Source of the DNA: Pollenia angustigena
Lineage: Eukaryota; Arthropoda; Insecta; Diptera; Polleniidae
Assembly (NCBI GenBank): GCA_930367215.1
Contig: OV884059.1
Location: 153,138,511-153,202,510 of the forward strand
Direction: 5' to 3'
Length of the DNA: 64,000 nucleotides
Shown here: piece by piece, positions 49,242 to 59,134 of the stretch
Layout of the letters: every line of letters begins with the position of its first letter
Numbering within the stretch: position 1 is the first letter of the stretch
Translations under genes and position numbers: made by a program
The notes under the pieces: generated by a model
The model's database searches: none
Seen by the model: only the letters and a program-made list of their open reading frames with translations
What the model was told of the DNA's origin: nothing

Positions 49242-50148
49242 ATGTATGGAAACATGAAGAATAAAACTATTTTAGTTACAGGTGCTGGAGCAGGTAAGAA
49301 CACAAACTTATTTTAATCTAATTTTAATTAATCTCTAAGTTACAAACTAATAAACGTTATCACTTGATTGTTTGTTTCTTGCCTTAAGGCATTGGCAATG
49401 CTTTGAGTAAACAACTGGCCGAGGCAGGGGCAAATGTTATCGCTGTAGCACGATCAGCTGAACAACTTAAAGAACTAAAAACGTCACAACCAACCATACA
49501 AACACTACAAATCGATTTAAAAGATTGGCAACAAGTGCGTCAACAATTACAAAATGTACCACTCCTAGATGGTTTGGTTAACAATGCCGGCATTGCAATC
49601 ATCAAACCTTTCGAGGAGTTGACCGAACAGGATTTTGACGAGTAAGTTTAAAAAGAGAATTAAATAGAATTCGCGAAAATGCTTTACACATACATACTTA
49701 TGTACATACTGAAAATTTTCATTTTAGCCACTTTGATGTTAACATTAAAGCTGTTTTCAATATTACCCAAACATTGTTGCCTAAACTTAAAGAAAATTCT
49801 AGTGTTGTTATGGTCTCATCCTTGGCAGCTTCTCGTTCATTCGATGGTCATACAGCTTATAGCGCTGCAAAAGCAGCTGTTGACTCTTTAACACGTTCAT
49901 TAGCTCTGGAATTGGGACCACGTAAAATACGTGTAAATTCGGTTAACCCCACTGTAGTGTTGACGAAAATGGGCCGAGAAAATTGGAGTGATTCAGCTAA
50001 GGCTGATCCTTTATTAAGTCATATACCTCAAGGTAGATTTTGTGAAGTACATGAAGTTGTAGACGCCATAATATATTTATTAAGTAACAAATCGAGTTTT
50101 GTTAATGGTCATCATTTGAATTTGGAGGGTGGTTATTCAGTGTCATAA
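49242..50148 (+). CDS. Dcxr: Short-chain dehydrogenase, L-xylulose (dicarbonyl) reductase type (241 aa)
   Basis: Exons are 49242-49293, 49389-49641 and 49728-50148, all with GT..AG introns (phases 1 and 2). The protein carries the SDR cofactor motif TGAGAGIG (residues 13-20), NNAG (82-85), catalytic Asn107, Ser133, Tyr146 and Lys150 in YSAAK, and the C-terminal NPTVVLTKMG...WSD segment with HIPQGRF typical of DCXR/carbonyl reductase 2. VIAVAR after the second strand agrees with NADPH preference. The family reduces L-xylulose and alpha-dicarbonyls such as diacetyl, and is cytosolic or membrane-associated. Length is close to the 244 residues usual for the family. Translation may begin at Met1 or at Met5 (49254). 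AATAAA lies at 50287. The gene appears intact. Confidence 0.93.
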
Positions 50149-50286
50149 GCATTTTTTTAAATAGATAAGTATATACAAATATGTACTTTGTATAAATAAT
50201 TTTAAATGTTATTAATAATGCTAAAACTTAACCAACTACTACTCCTGTGTTGCGGCTTATGTAAATTTTATCTAATTTTGACTAAA

Positions 50287-50292
50287 AATAAA
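50287..50292 (+). terminator. Poly(A) signal of the SDR gene
   Basis: AATAAA 139 bp after the stop codon. Confidence 0.55.
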
Positions 50293-50362
50293 TTCAAGTA
50301 AGGATGTTTTACATACAACAGACTTCAAGTTTAAACATTTTCATTTAATATTTATAAACATA

Positions 50363-51440
50363 CTAGCTGGCCCGACAAACGTTGTTTTGCCACACAACTT
50401 ATTTCTTTCAGATGTAACAGTGTCTGCTAGCCAAATTTTAAGAAAAAATTATAGGCTATAGTTCTTTTCAGATGTTACACTATTCGCCTGCCAAATTTCA
50501 AGAAAATTAATTGATTAGTTAAAAAGATATAGGATGGCGGAGCTTTTACCCCTCTTGCCCTATTTAATGCCCTGTCCTCTTTCCGTTGTTACAGTGTATG
50601 CATGCCAAATTTAGAGAAAACCGGCTGATTAGTTAAGAAGATAGAGGGAGGGGGAGCTTTTACCCCTCTTGCTCTACTTCTTTCCAACTGTATAACACTA
50701 TTTGCCTGCTAAATTAAAAAAAAAATCGGTTGATTAGTTACGAAGATATAGGGAGGCGGAGCTTTTAGCCCTCTTACCCTATTTCACACCCTATTCTCTT
50801 TCAGATGTTACATCGTCTATTGCAATATGTTGCGCCCTTTAGCGATATAAAATATACTCTACGACCTATTCTCATACCTAACAAATACACATACAAAATT
50901 TCATAAAAATCAGTCAAGCCGTTTCGGAGGAGTTCAAAATGGAGGGCATTTTGTTGAGGGCATTTTGAATGAATGCAGTTTTCACTAAAATGGCTATAAC
51001 TCATGAACCAATACACATTTGAAGACCGTTGATACATTAAAACATTGGTATTGACGTCACCTTCCACGTCAACTTTACAAAATCGGTTCACGTATCTAAC
51101 CCCACGTCTTCATGCGCTTTCGATTAGAACATGTCATGACCATAACGCCGGCAGAACAACGGTATTAATTTGTTCATGTTCTTGTATGCGGCGAATACGT
51201 GTTGATGTTCATGTTCTGATTGACCACAATTTTTGTTGTTGTGCGTTTGGTTGTATACAGAAAATACATTGTATGGCCAACATCATGGCGCACATGGATG
51301 CTAAGACGAATGTTTAGGTAGGCAACGATGGCAGCACATGGACGAAACATGAAGAGTCTACACGAGAATTCATGTGCGACATGCTGTTCTTACCAAGTTG
51401 ATGGATAGTGGAGACGGGTAGTTAGAGAACATCAATTACT
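50363..51440. repeat. ACTAGCTGGCCCGACAAACG dispersed insect repeat with tandem interior
   Basis: The opening phrase and 'aaatcagtcaagccgtttcgg' near 50910 are common to many insect repeats. Between 50405 and 50815 a unit of about 115-120 bp ('cagatgttacactatt...gattagttaa.aagata...ggagcttttacccctctt') repeats about four times. The parent class is uncertain. Confidence 0.55.
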
Positions 51441-51493
51441 AACACAATGCAACTTATTTTTATATAAGTAGTATATAGATTTTAAAATATATC

Positions 51494-52458
51494 GCACTGG
51501 TTACTCTAAAGAGAGTCAACTCAAGATTAACACATTTCCACCTTTTTCTGGAAAACGATAAACAGTGGTCATATCTACCCACAAAAAATTAAAGGTCGAT
51601 TTCTCTACTATTTTGCCAAAAAAGAAAATACGATTGTATCCCTCTTTGTACATATGAGGGGCATAGATGCAAAGACTGCAATGTCCACATTTATAGTTTT
51701 CGTAATAAATAGTAAAAACCTCTAGCTCAAAGTATATTCATATTTATGGTATGTATATCATGCTATTCAGTAAATAAGAATATGATTAAGATATGGCGCA
51801 AGTTTCAACCAAATCGATATAGCGGTTTTCTGGCAATTATAATAATAAAATTGGAAAATGGAAATTGCTGCTTTTTTTTAGCATGGGCAGTACTTAAAAA
51901 AATCAGTAGTTATAAAATTCTTAAACTTAACAAAGGCTTAGTTTTTTCTTGATTGATTTGGAGGAACTTCATAACAACTTAGCTCCATAATTACGGCTAA
52001 TGACAAAGTTATAAAATGAACAATAAAACTAACTGTTTCATATAAAAAATAATTTGTTATATTTTTTTTAATTTCTATTTAGTTTTGTTTTGCAAAAAAG
52101 AAACAAAATAAAAAAAATAGCATGCATTTTCGAAAATAGTTGAGGGAAAAAGAGCTTAACAAACTGTGATCATTGCAAAAACGACAATCTCCATTGGACA
52201 TTGCCGTTTTTGCATCAATTCTTTATTTTTGAACATACTTTTTTATGGGATAAAAGTGTTTCTGGTAATGTAATATTCACTTATTGGAAGCATTCATAAA
52301 ATACAACTAAAAGGTATTTTTAGTTACGTTTGTGAAAAAAGTGGACATTGCAGTCTTTGCATCTATACCCCTCATATGTATGTACATGTAAAAAAAAGTT
52401 TTTTGTCTCTACTGAAAATTATAAATTTTGAGTTAACCCTCTTTAGAGAAACCAGTGC
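51494..52458. mobile_element. 965-bp TIR element, GCACTGGTT ends
   Basis: GCACTGGTTACTCTAAAGAG and, read inward from the right, GCACTGGTTTCTCTAAAGAG. A second inverted pair, GATGCAAAGACTGCAATGTC and its complement, lies at about 51666-51687 and 52342-52365. No transposase is present. Confidence 0.65.
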
Positions 52459-52494
52459 GGTATATACATACATAGCTGTTTTTCAATAGATTAA

Positions 52495-52611
52495 CTGCCT
52501 GTTTTTCGAAATAAAATAAAATATTTCTCTTGGGAATTTATATTCAAACAACAATAAAAAAAACTCAAATTTCTAAAAGAATATTTTTAAATTAGTTTGA
52601 AAAACAGGCAG
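52495..52611. mobile_element. 117-bp small palindromic MITE
   Basis: Inverted ends CTGCCTGTTTTTCGAA and TTTGAAAAACAGGCAG. Confidence 0.55.
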
Positions 52612-52616
52612 AGATT

Positions 52617-52728
52617 ATGTGCGTTCGTTTACTTTTCCAGTAAAATCCAGTAGGTGAGTAATATGAAAAAATATGTGCGTTCGTTTATTTTTCCAGTAAA
52701 ATTCAGTAGGTGAGTAATATGAAAATTT
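52617..52728. repeat. 56-bp tandem duplication
   Basis: ATGTGCGTTCGTTTACTTTT at 52617 recurs at 52673, with period 56. A weaker third unit follows. Confidence 0.7.
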
Positions 52729-52827
52729 TACAAATTTATGTGTACGCGAACACATTTCAGTAAAATCGAGTACAAATTTGTACAAATATTGGGGTAAACG
52801 TATTGTAATTTGTAATTTCGACACTAT

Positions 52828-52954
52828 AGCTGTGTTCATTTACAAAAATTTTTAACAATTGTTACACGTAGATATTAAAAGTACATGTTAAAAAAATTTT
52901 ACTAGTAACAATTGTTACAAATTTTTAACAACTTTTTAGTAAATGAACACAGCT
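52828..52954. mobile_element. Palindromic MITE, AGCTGTGTTCATTTAC arms
   Basis: Inverted arms AGCTGTGTTCATTTAC/GTAAATGAACACAGCT followed by AACAATTGTTAC blocks. A partial copy is at 53713-53765, just after the next element. Confidence 0.65.
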
Positions 52955-52969
52955 TTTGTTAAAGTAAAT

Positions 52970-53710
52970 CCCAGCAAAAAAAGACATGCAAAAGAAGTAG
53001 TAAATGCATGGGTTCCGCGGATAAAGCACTGGTTCTTTTTAGGTGAAACATGCATGATTTTAACATTAGCGTGTCGTTGGCGAGCATGCGTTCACATTTA
53101 GGTAAACGGCTCGTCATTAAAAATATTGCTTAGAACCAATGAAAGTTCAATGATTATATCGGGGTTTTCATTGATCTGGAATATTAACTGAAATGAGTGT
53201 GAATGAAAAGCAATGAATCTTTAATGGTTTTAATACGTATTTTCATTGGTGCTCTATATTAATTTTTATATGTATTATGGGAATGTATAATAAATTACAT
53301 TTTTCCTTTTGTTTTCCCTATGTAGTAGTAAGATTTTGACAACGGCGGGTAAATTTTTCACAAACAAAATGCCTGTTGTTTTTTGTATTGTTGTTGAGGT
53401 AAGCAGATCTATTGGATAGGCCTTGATATACGCAATATAACAAATTTAAATACATATTAAAATTAAATTTATTTACAAATGTACATATTAAAAAATTTAA
53501 CTCAATCATTAAAGTCAATTGTATATAATATTCTTCCCCTTTCAATCTTAAAAGAATACCTAATTATAGTGAAAAATTGTAATTCCTACATAAGAGTTGA
53601 AATTTATTCGAATTTTGAAAGGCATTTTTAATTCATTCAAGTAGTTGAGTGCTAAAGAAGTCATGAAAATATCCCTTATACTTGAACAACTTCCAAAGTT
53701 TTTTGCTGGG
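52970..53710. mobile_element. 741-bp TIR element, CCCAGCAAAAAA ends, AT TSD
   Basis: CCCAGCAAAAAAAGACATGC and AGTTTTTTGCTGGG, AT at 52968-52969 and 53711-53712. Similar to the elements at 5372 and 7550 in CCC ends and 2-bp duplication. Confidence 0.7.
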
Positions 53711-53789
53711 ATGTTACAAGTAACAATAGTTACAAATTTTTAACAATTTTTAGTATGTAAATGAACTCAACGTCATTGGTAAAGTGATG

Positions 53790-54190
53790 GCGACACTAAT
53801 ATTTGATCGATTTTTTCGTGTTGTTGATCGCATTCGAAGTAAAGAGCAAGTTGGTTTTAGGAGAAGGCGGTCGTGTGCCGATCATATTAACACACTTCGC
53901 ATAATTATTGAGTAGTCGAATGAATATAAGTATAACACACCAATACCTCTTTTTTGTGGATTTTGCAAGAGCTTTCGACATTATATCCCGAAACTCTAAG
54001 TGGAACGCATTAATAAAAAAGAAAATACCGGAGAAGCTTATGACCTTAATACGCGCACTTTATAAAGATGCACAGTGCAAGGTACGTTTAAATGGTAAAG
54101 TAAGTCGTCCTTTTATCACTGTAACCGGGGTCAGACATTATTTATTTTGCTTTTGGATAGTGTATTGGCAGAGACTAATACCAAAGACTA
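53790..54190 (+). pseudogene. Non-LTR reverse transcriptase relic, motif A region
   Basis: Frames read EQVGFRRRRSCADHINTLR, then LFFVDFARAFDIISR, LIRALYKDAQCKVRLNGKV and TVTGVR. This matches the LINE reverse transcriptase stretch from the EQxGFRxGRSxxD block through motif A (FVDFxxAFD) to the block before QGxxLS. The two parts are in different frames and stops occur. Motif C (YADD) is missing here but a candidate continuation lies at 62905, beyond the Transib element. Confidence 0.75.
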
Positions 54191-54380
54191 TAGATTTATA
54201 AAGATATTGCACGACCATACAAAGTTCATACATTTTTCTCTCTATATTAATTTTTCTGGTGGATTTAGCCGCTAAATCCACTTGTGAGAGTAAATTACAG
54301 TCTTTATTATTACTCTCAGAGAACTTTTCTCACTTATCAGCGTATACGTATGTGCACACGAGTGTGTGTGTTTGTATGTG

Positions 54381-54806
54381 CCCTGCAAATAATAGGACCA
54401 GTCCAAACACGCGTGTAAAGAGTAGTCCACAAGGGACCAGGACTAGTCCAAAAGTAACCCAAACGTATGGAAAAAACCTGGTCTATTTAACATTACGATG
54501 TCCTAGGAGAGGACCATATAACCCACCTTTGGACCACTAAGGAGTAGTTTTAAAACTACTCCATGTTATATAACCCACCTTTGGACCACTAAGGAGTAGT
54601 TTTAAAACTACTCCATGGTATACTCAAGAGGATTAGTTTTGAAGTCGTTTAAAAACGAAAGCATTTCGTTAAAAAACGAAGACATGTCGTCTCACTACAA
54701 ACACTTTTTAACAATGACATGGTCCATGCTTGCATTACATCGGACTAGTCCATGGAGTAGTCCATTTTATCAAAATGGGTCAGGTGGTCCAATTTTATTT
54801 GCAGGG
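54381..54806 (-). mobile_element. CCCTGCAAATAA MITE (426 bp)
   Basis: Complete, in reverse orientation, with the same internal duplication as 42936-43361. Confidence 0.8.
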
Positions 54807-54879
54807 TGTATACATTGCATTTAAAAAATAAAAACAAACTAAAAAGAAGTCTGGTTTTCTTGTTGAAAACACATTTAAA

Positions 54880-55498
54880 TAATAAAAGATGTTTTGTTTG
54901 CATTCCATTTCTGTGCAAATAACCTACGTTAAACCAAATGTGACAGATTTTAATTGTAGGGCAATAATATGTGTTTTATTGTTGTACAGATGAAATTATA
55001 TCGATTCGCACCGAAGTTCAAATGCTGTTATTGTCTAAATTTAAATAATTGTAGGCATATAATAAATAATTTTTCTGAAAGAATAAACTGCTTTGTTCAT
55101 AAAAGATATTTTATATTTTCTAAAGCGACATGGCCACACATTAACATGCCTCATCTAACTCACAATTTTGTAATTGTGTTAGTAATAAAAAAACTCACAA
55201 GTATGGTTCAATGTGAATTTGATGATAATCAAAATACTTTTAATTTTCATAAAAATTTGCCACCAGTTTGATGTGTATGAACGTAATTTCTTTCAATTTT
55301 ATTTTTATTAAAATTGTATTATTTGAAAAATTATTAAATCGTTTCCGCCGAAAAATCCAATTTTATTTATTATTACAACAAATCATTATCACAAATTATG
55401 CAACAGATTCAGGCTTTGGTAGTTTGTGTGCTCCTTCCGTCTTACTTTTTGAAGTTTGTAAAATTCTTTTAAAGGTCTGCAAAAAGATAAAGCAATAA
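54880..55498 (+). pseudogene. P-element-like relic, copy with end arm
   Basis: 'gtgcaaataacctacgt' through 'tatatcgattcgcaccga' (about 54915-55015) recurs inverted at 58170-58265. Near 55405-55495 a frame reading SGFGSLCAPS...FEVCKILLKV matches 57830-57920 and is the tail of the same transposase relic. The copy is strongly decayed. Confidence 0.5.
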
Positions 55499-55500
55499 GC

Positions 55501-55534
55501 ACTACCAACTAGCCCCGGTAGGCTAGTTGGTAGT
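55501..55534. other. 14-bp perfect hairpin at a SINE head
   Basis: ACTACCAACTAGCC and GGCTAGTTGGTAGT enclose the 6-base loop CCGGTA. The right arm coincides with the D-arm-like part of the tRNA-derived sequence that follows. Confidence 0.6.
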
Positions 55535-56280
55535 GAGCTAGTCGATCAGCGCTGGGGTTGCGGGCAGGGTTGTCAGATTTTTTTGAGCTCCAACGCCAAA
55601 CCTGATGTCAGAAATCGCCAAAAATCGCCAAACGTCGATTTTGTTCAGTTTTTGTAAAATTTTCTTTTTTTTTAAATTAGATTTTGCATACAAAAAACGC
55701 TAGTATAATTTTTCAGTCAAAAATCGCCAAAAACTAAGAAAAAATACAAAAAAGTCGCCGAAGTAAATTTTGTTTTGTTTCTGTAATTTTTTTTTAAATT
55801 AAATAAAATGGAGATTATATTCATATGTATTCAGCTAAAAACTTAAATTAAGTACGCAAGTCTATAATATCGTACACTTCAGCCTCACCGATTTCATTAC
55901 TGGAGTCTTGACGTACATACTTATAGAATTAAATTGTGACTGAATATAAAATTCACTTAATATGTTTTTTTATATTAGTAATGATAACAAAAAATGACAA
56001 GTTGTTAAACCAAATAGCCGAAATAATATAAATGCTAAAAATAGCCAAGTTAATCGCCAGTTATATCAGAAATCGCCATAAAAGTCGCCACTCGCCAAAT
56101 GGGAAATCCCATCGCCAAACACGTTTCAAAATCGCCACGTTTGGCGAGAAATCGCCATATCTGACAGCCCTGGTTGCGGGTTCGATTCCCGTTAGATACT
56201 GTGGTTTCTTTCCTGCAGACAAGCGAAGAGCTTCGCGGGATTAGGATAGGACAAAAAATAATATGTGGATTTCGCTACTT
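55514..56280 (+). repeat. tRNA-derived SINE head, split by a hAT MITE
   Basis: Before the MITE, GGCTAGTTGGTAGTGAGC resembles the tRNA D arm and A box. After it, GGTTCGATTCC at 56179-56189 is a perfect B box. Removing 55565-56172 and one GTTGCGGG joins them at normal tRNA spacing. It is a decayed RNA polymerase III-type SINE, not a functional tRNA. Confidence 0.6.
55565..56172 (-). mobile_element. 612-bp-family hAT MITE (copy 3), TSD GTTGCGGG
   Basis: Starts CAGGGTTGTCAGATTTTTTT, ends GCCATATCTGACAGCCCTG, flanked by GTTGCGGG at 55557-55564 and 56173-56180. It is 608 bp, in reverse orientation to the copy at 34928. Confidence 0.9.
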
Positions 56281-56974
56281 ACAATATATAGAATGAAATC
56301 CAATAAAATCAAAGCCATATTATTAAAATTGTTCGCATATTATACTTTTATTTTTATTTATTTATGTAAAAAGTGTTATATTTTACAGCAACTTAAATAA
56401 TAATCAACAAATTCAGAACAATAATTATATTGATGATATAGCCTCGTACACGGACCAGCAAAAGCATAATTAGATCTACAAAATTATTAACGCTAGGATT
56501 ATAATGACGAGTAATACGACAAGTACATACATACATACCTATTAATGTTTTAAAATTTTAGCTTTTTCAGCATTCGAAGTTTTGTATTTATATGTCTCCC
56601 AAGAGGAATGCTTTCTTAGTAATGCCAGTATAAGCAAATTTAAAATTTCCAATCTATGGTTGTAACAATCATTTTTCTCGTCAAATAAAAGGTATTATTA
56701 GTACATTATACGCACTGCTCCATAATAACTTTTTTTTTGTGTTTCATTGCTCGGTTCTTGAAAAATAAATTTTCGAAAACTTTTATGTTAATTTTTCATA
56801 TTTCGAAAAACAAATCAGAGGGTGAACATAAACTTCCAAGATCAGATTAATTTTCATAGTTTTTCGTATGAATATACATTTCTGATGGGTATGTTAAAAT
56901 TTGAGATGGTTTAATCATATCCATTCGTCATTTAGTGCGCTATGTAGCCAATGAAATATCGACTAGAAGTAAAG
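56281..56974. other. Gene-free
   Basis: No supported feature; probably the decayed flank of the P-like relic. Confidence 0.4.
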
Positions 56975-57583
56975 TCATTCTATTGACACAGAGTTAAAGC
57001 TGTCGGCACTTTCATCAAAATATGCTTCATTTTCCTGGTATATATCTGCGATATCTATCAAGGGGGTTGGATTATTAGGTGATACACTGTCATTAACTTC
57101 TAAAATGTTTTGAAAGTCAAGTGGCAAAAATATTACGTCGTCTTCTGCACAATTTTTTGAGGAACTAAATTGGATTATTTTTAAAGATAAAAGCTTGGCC
57201 ATTGCGATGTTGAATTCGTGAACAGAAGGGTTTTTACAATGGCCACCTTTGGCGCGTACATATGAAAATACGTTTTCTAATGGGTCTTGGTTAAAACGGC
57301 TGGTTAAAATGGTAAGTAAATTAGAATTTTCTTGTAACATTTCCTCGTTTAACGATAATATACCACTGGTGGTTTGGATTAGTCCATTGATGCAGAATAT
57401 TTTGTTACCGAAATATTCAACTTGCCGTATGTACGAAACTAGCTCTTGCAGTACTTCCCGAGTTTTATTAAAAAGCCTTAACCCAAGCTTCAGCGGGTTG
57501 GGATCATTAAAATTTTTACTATTAAAACAGTCAAAGTAGCTATCGAGTTTTTTTAGAAGATACTCAAAGGACTGGAAGTACAT
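56975..57583 (-). pseudogene. P-element superfamily transposase, C-terminal part (202-aa open frame)
   Basis: The frame carries GLIQTTSGILSL, TSRFNQDPLENVF and SYVRAKGGHCKNPSVHEF, the conserved C-terminal block of P-element and THAP9-type transposases (xSxxNQDxLENxFxxxRxxGGxNxxPxxxxF), then an acidic tail. The N-terminal THAP zinc finger, GTP-binding region and most of the catalytic domain are missing upstream, where the frame breaks at 57583 into an inverted fragment of the same protein. Although the frame is open, the gene cannot be functional. Confidence 0.8.
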
Positions 57584-57597
57584 CAGAGAGTATTCAC

Positions 57598-57935
57598 ACC
57601 CCTGAAATAGAAATCGCAGATATATGCAATGAAAATGAAGAATATTTTAATGAAGATGCCGATTCTTTTACATCCAACAATGTGCCAATAGAATTAGCAT
57701 CGAGTCGATATTTTTTTGGTTACATAGCACAACGAATATCATGCGTTAAATGTCGTATGGATATAATAAAACCAGCGCAAAATTTTGCCATATCCTTCAG
57801 AAAAGTTTGTTCATGCAAAAAATTATTAAAATGAATCCGGCTTTGGAGGTTTGTGTGCCCCCTCTGACTTATTTTTTGAAGGTTGTAAAATTCATATAAA
57901 GGTTTTTGAAAAAATATTTTATAAAATAAAGAAAT
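57598..57935 (+). pseudogene. P-element transposase fragment, inverted relative to the previous one
   Basis: The plus strand reads TPEIEIADICNENEEYF, then SRYFFGYIAQRISCVKC. Its first part parallels the tail of the minus-strand copy (TPLIDIADIYQENEAYF), so this is a second, diverged copy joined head to head at about 57590. GYIxxx(x)SCVxC resembles the GYxxxK...C..C block of P-type transposases. Stops follow at 57833. Confidence 0.65.
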
Positions 57936-58557
57936 GAAAGGCATTCCACATGGGAAACTTACAAATACAAATTATCAAGTACTGCAAAAGTTAAAATTTT
58001 AAACCATTAAACTTGTTAAGAGCTCATAAGAAAAATTAATAAATACTCATAGTAAAAAGTAAGAAAAAAACACTCTTTTTATTTTTAATTCGTTTGATAT
58101 ATGTATACATACACACATGGTAAGTACATAAATTAATAAGCTAAAAAATGGAATTATAATTCGGTGCAAATCGATATAGTTTAATTTTTACAAAAATAAA
58201 ACACATACTGCTGCCCTACAATTACGCAATTGGTCGCATTCGCTCTTACGTAGGTTATTTGCACATAAATTGTTTGAAAACAAAACGAAATCAATTAAAA
58301 AAAATACCAAAAACCGGTTTCAACGAAAAAAAAAAAACACAAACACATACACACTTTGGCTGGCAAAAACAGCAAAAATGTGTATGTATTAATGCATGTG
58401 GTTTCTTGCTCTCTTTAGTTCTCTGAATGTGAGCACGAAGTTTTTGCTTTCTTGTTGCTTCCCCCCCCTCATCCAAAAGAAGCACACAATTTTTTAAAAT
58501 TTCAAATGTACTAAGTGCAACATCTTTATATATTTATAGTCTTTGCTAATACGAAGG
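57936..58557. other. Inverted arm of the P-like relic and unresolved DNA
   Basis: 58170-58265 is the inverted partner of 54915-55015. The remainder is AT-rich without a gene. Confidence 0.45.
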
Positions 58558-58562
58558 CGCCG

Positions 58563-58601
58563 CACAGTGTGAGGTTTTAACATTCTAGCTGATCAAAATT
58601 G
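58563..58601 (+). repeat. Transib left end, RSS-like
   Basis: The heptamer CACAGTG equals the vertebrate recombination-signal consensus. After a 23-bp spacer stands TCAAAATTG, 5 of 9 matches to the consensus nonamer ACAAAAACC. Confidence 0.7.
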
Positions 58602-59134
58602 CATATTTCTTTAACAAATAAAGATACAGTCACGCAATTCGGTACAAGTAATATATGACTTACAACACAACTTCTGTAGAAAAATGGACGGAATTGGATA
58701 ATTGCCACGCCCACTTCCCATAATAGATAAAATATAATTTTCTTAAATTGGTTTATAATTAATAGCAAGATTGCCTTATCTTGAGTAGGACAATTGGGGA
58801 AAATTGCAATACCCTTGTTTTAATCAAACATCACATTACCCATGCATATCTCGTTACCTAAAATGCAAACGGACCAATTAACAAAAAAAAAAAAAAAAAA
58901 ATGAATATTTTCAATAAAAAAAACATTATAAACGTTAAAAAATACCAATGTTACTAACGTCCTTGTGCATTTAAAGTTACGATATGTGTACCTTAAAAAA
59001 TAAAAAAGTTTTTTATTTATTTTCAATTCAATTCAAAAAAATACAGTACAAAGTTTATTAAAAATAAAAAATATACATAAGTAAATTATTATAAGAATAA
59101 GAAAAGTAATACATATACATATATATGTTTCATA

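Noticed and set aside
56173..56200. Possible tRNA gene because of a perfect B box
   Set aside because: The D-arm part is 608 bp away and no acceptor stem can be formed even after removing the insertion; a SINE relic fits better.
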